Positions 14,398 to 14,417 of a DNA stretch of 14,417 nt are shown in pieces. Where the stretch lies: positions 1 through 14,417 of the forward strand of contig JANRIZ010000098.1 in the NCBI GenBank assembly GCA_033764445.1, in the 5' to 3' direction. This DNA comes from JANRIZ01 sp033764445. GTDB taxonomy: Bacteria; Verrucomicrobiota; Verrucomicrobiia; JAWXBN01. Under the pieces are notes generated by a model, which saw only the letters and a list, made by a program, of their open reading frames with translations, had not been told where the DNA came from and did no database searches. Positions within the stretch are counted from its first letter, which is position 1, and each line of letters starts with the position of its first letter. Made by a program: the position numbers and the translations under genes.

Positions 14398-14417
14398 GGG
14401 AGCGCACGCGCCCCCGC
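14398..14417 (-). repeat. GC-rich dispersed repeat, copy 2 (cut by window end)
   Basis: The reverse complement reads GCGGGGGCGCGTGCGCTCCC and matches 69-87 of copy 1 at all but the two loop bases (AC versus GT). GGGGGCGC and GCGCTCCC form the same stem with one G-T wobble. It begins 32 bp after the tilS stop, where it may also act as a 3' hairpin. The rest lies outside the window. Confidence 0.5.

Noticed and set aside
13388..14407. 339-aa minus-strand ORF opposite tilS
   Set aside because: The plus strand carries all TilS motifs; the antisense product has no motif and starts inside the repeat zone.

Overview
The window reads as ordinary bacterial chromosome, rich in G+C by eye, with densely packed single-copy housekeeping genes. 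No phage, transposase or CRISPR content is visible. The gene styles, a DUF6941-like small protein behind glmM, a stand-alone GlnD-type ACT protein, and sparse Shine-Dalgarno (SD) use suggest a member of the PVC group, most likely Verrucomicrobiota. That placement is inference from overall resemblance and was not tested by a search.

Layout. Bases 1-608 hold no convincing gene. They contain a GC-rich paired-hairpin repeat, a tiny hydrophobic ORF, a strong hairpin, a degenerate integron attC-like palindrome and possible leader hairpins. Then come a 300-aa protein resembling only the C-terminal ACT-ACT part of the PII uridylyltransferase GlnD (609-1511, +), trpD (1575-2621, -), tRNA-Glu(CTC) (2687-2762, +) and a Gfo/Idh/MocA oxidoreductase (2814-3836, -). 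A 358-bp gap that becomes strikingly AT-rich leads to a self-contained unit for a 115-aa two-helix membrane protein (4195-4542, +), with its own promoter, SD and terminator.

A plus-strand biosynthetic run follows: folP (folate), glmM (cell-wall amino sugar), a DUF6941-like protein overlapping glmM by ATGA, and dapF (meso-DAP/lysine). Facing it is a minus-strand run, in transcription order: an orphan branched-chain-amino-acid-type binding lipoprotein, accA, thiH, thiS (GTGA overlap with thiH), and an exported papain/C39-like cysteine protease 4 bp after thiS. Divergent from that run is tilS (13394-14365, +). The window ends inside a second copy of the GC-rich repeat seen near base 70, in the opposite orientation.

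The genes do not form one pathway. Dihydropteroate, phosphoglucosamine, DAP, malonyl-CoA, tryptophan and thiazole synthesis plus tRNA-Ile modification are all core anabolism. The loci most worth a second look are the isolated GlnD-like ACT protein, the protease tied to thiH-thiS, the AT-rich island with the small membrane protein, the attC-like site, and the repeat family. No clearly new defence or mobile system is evident.
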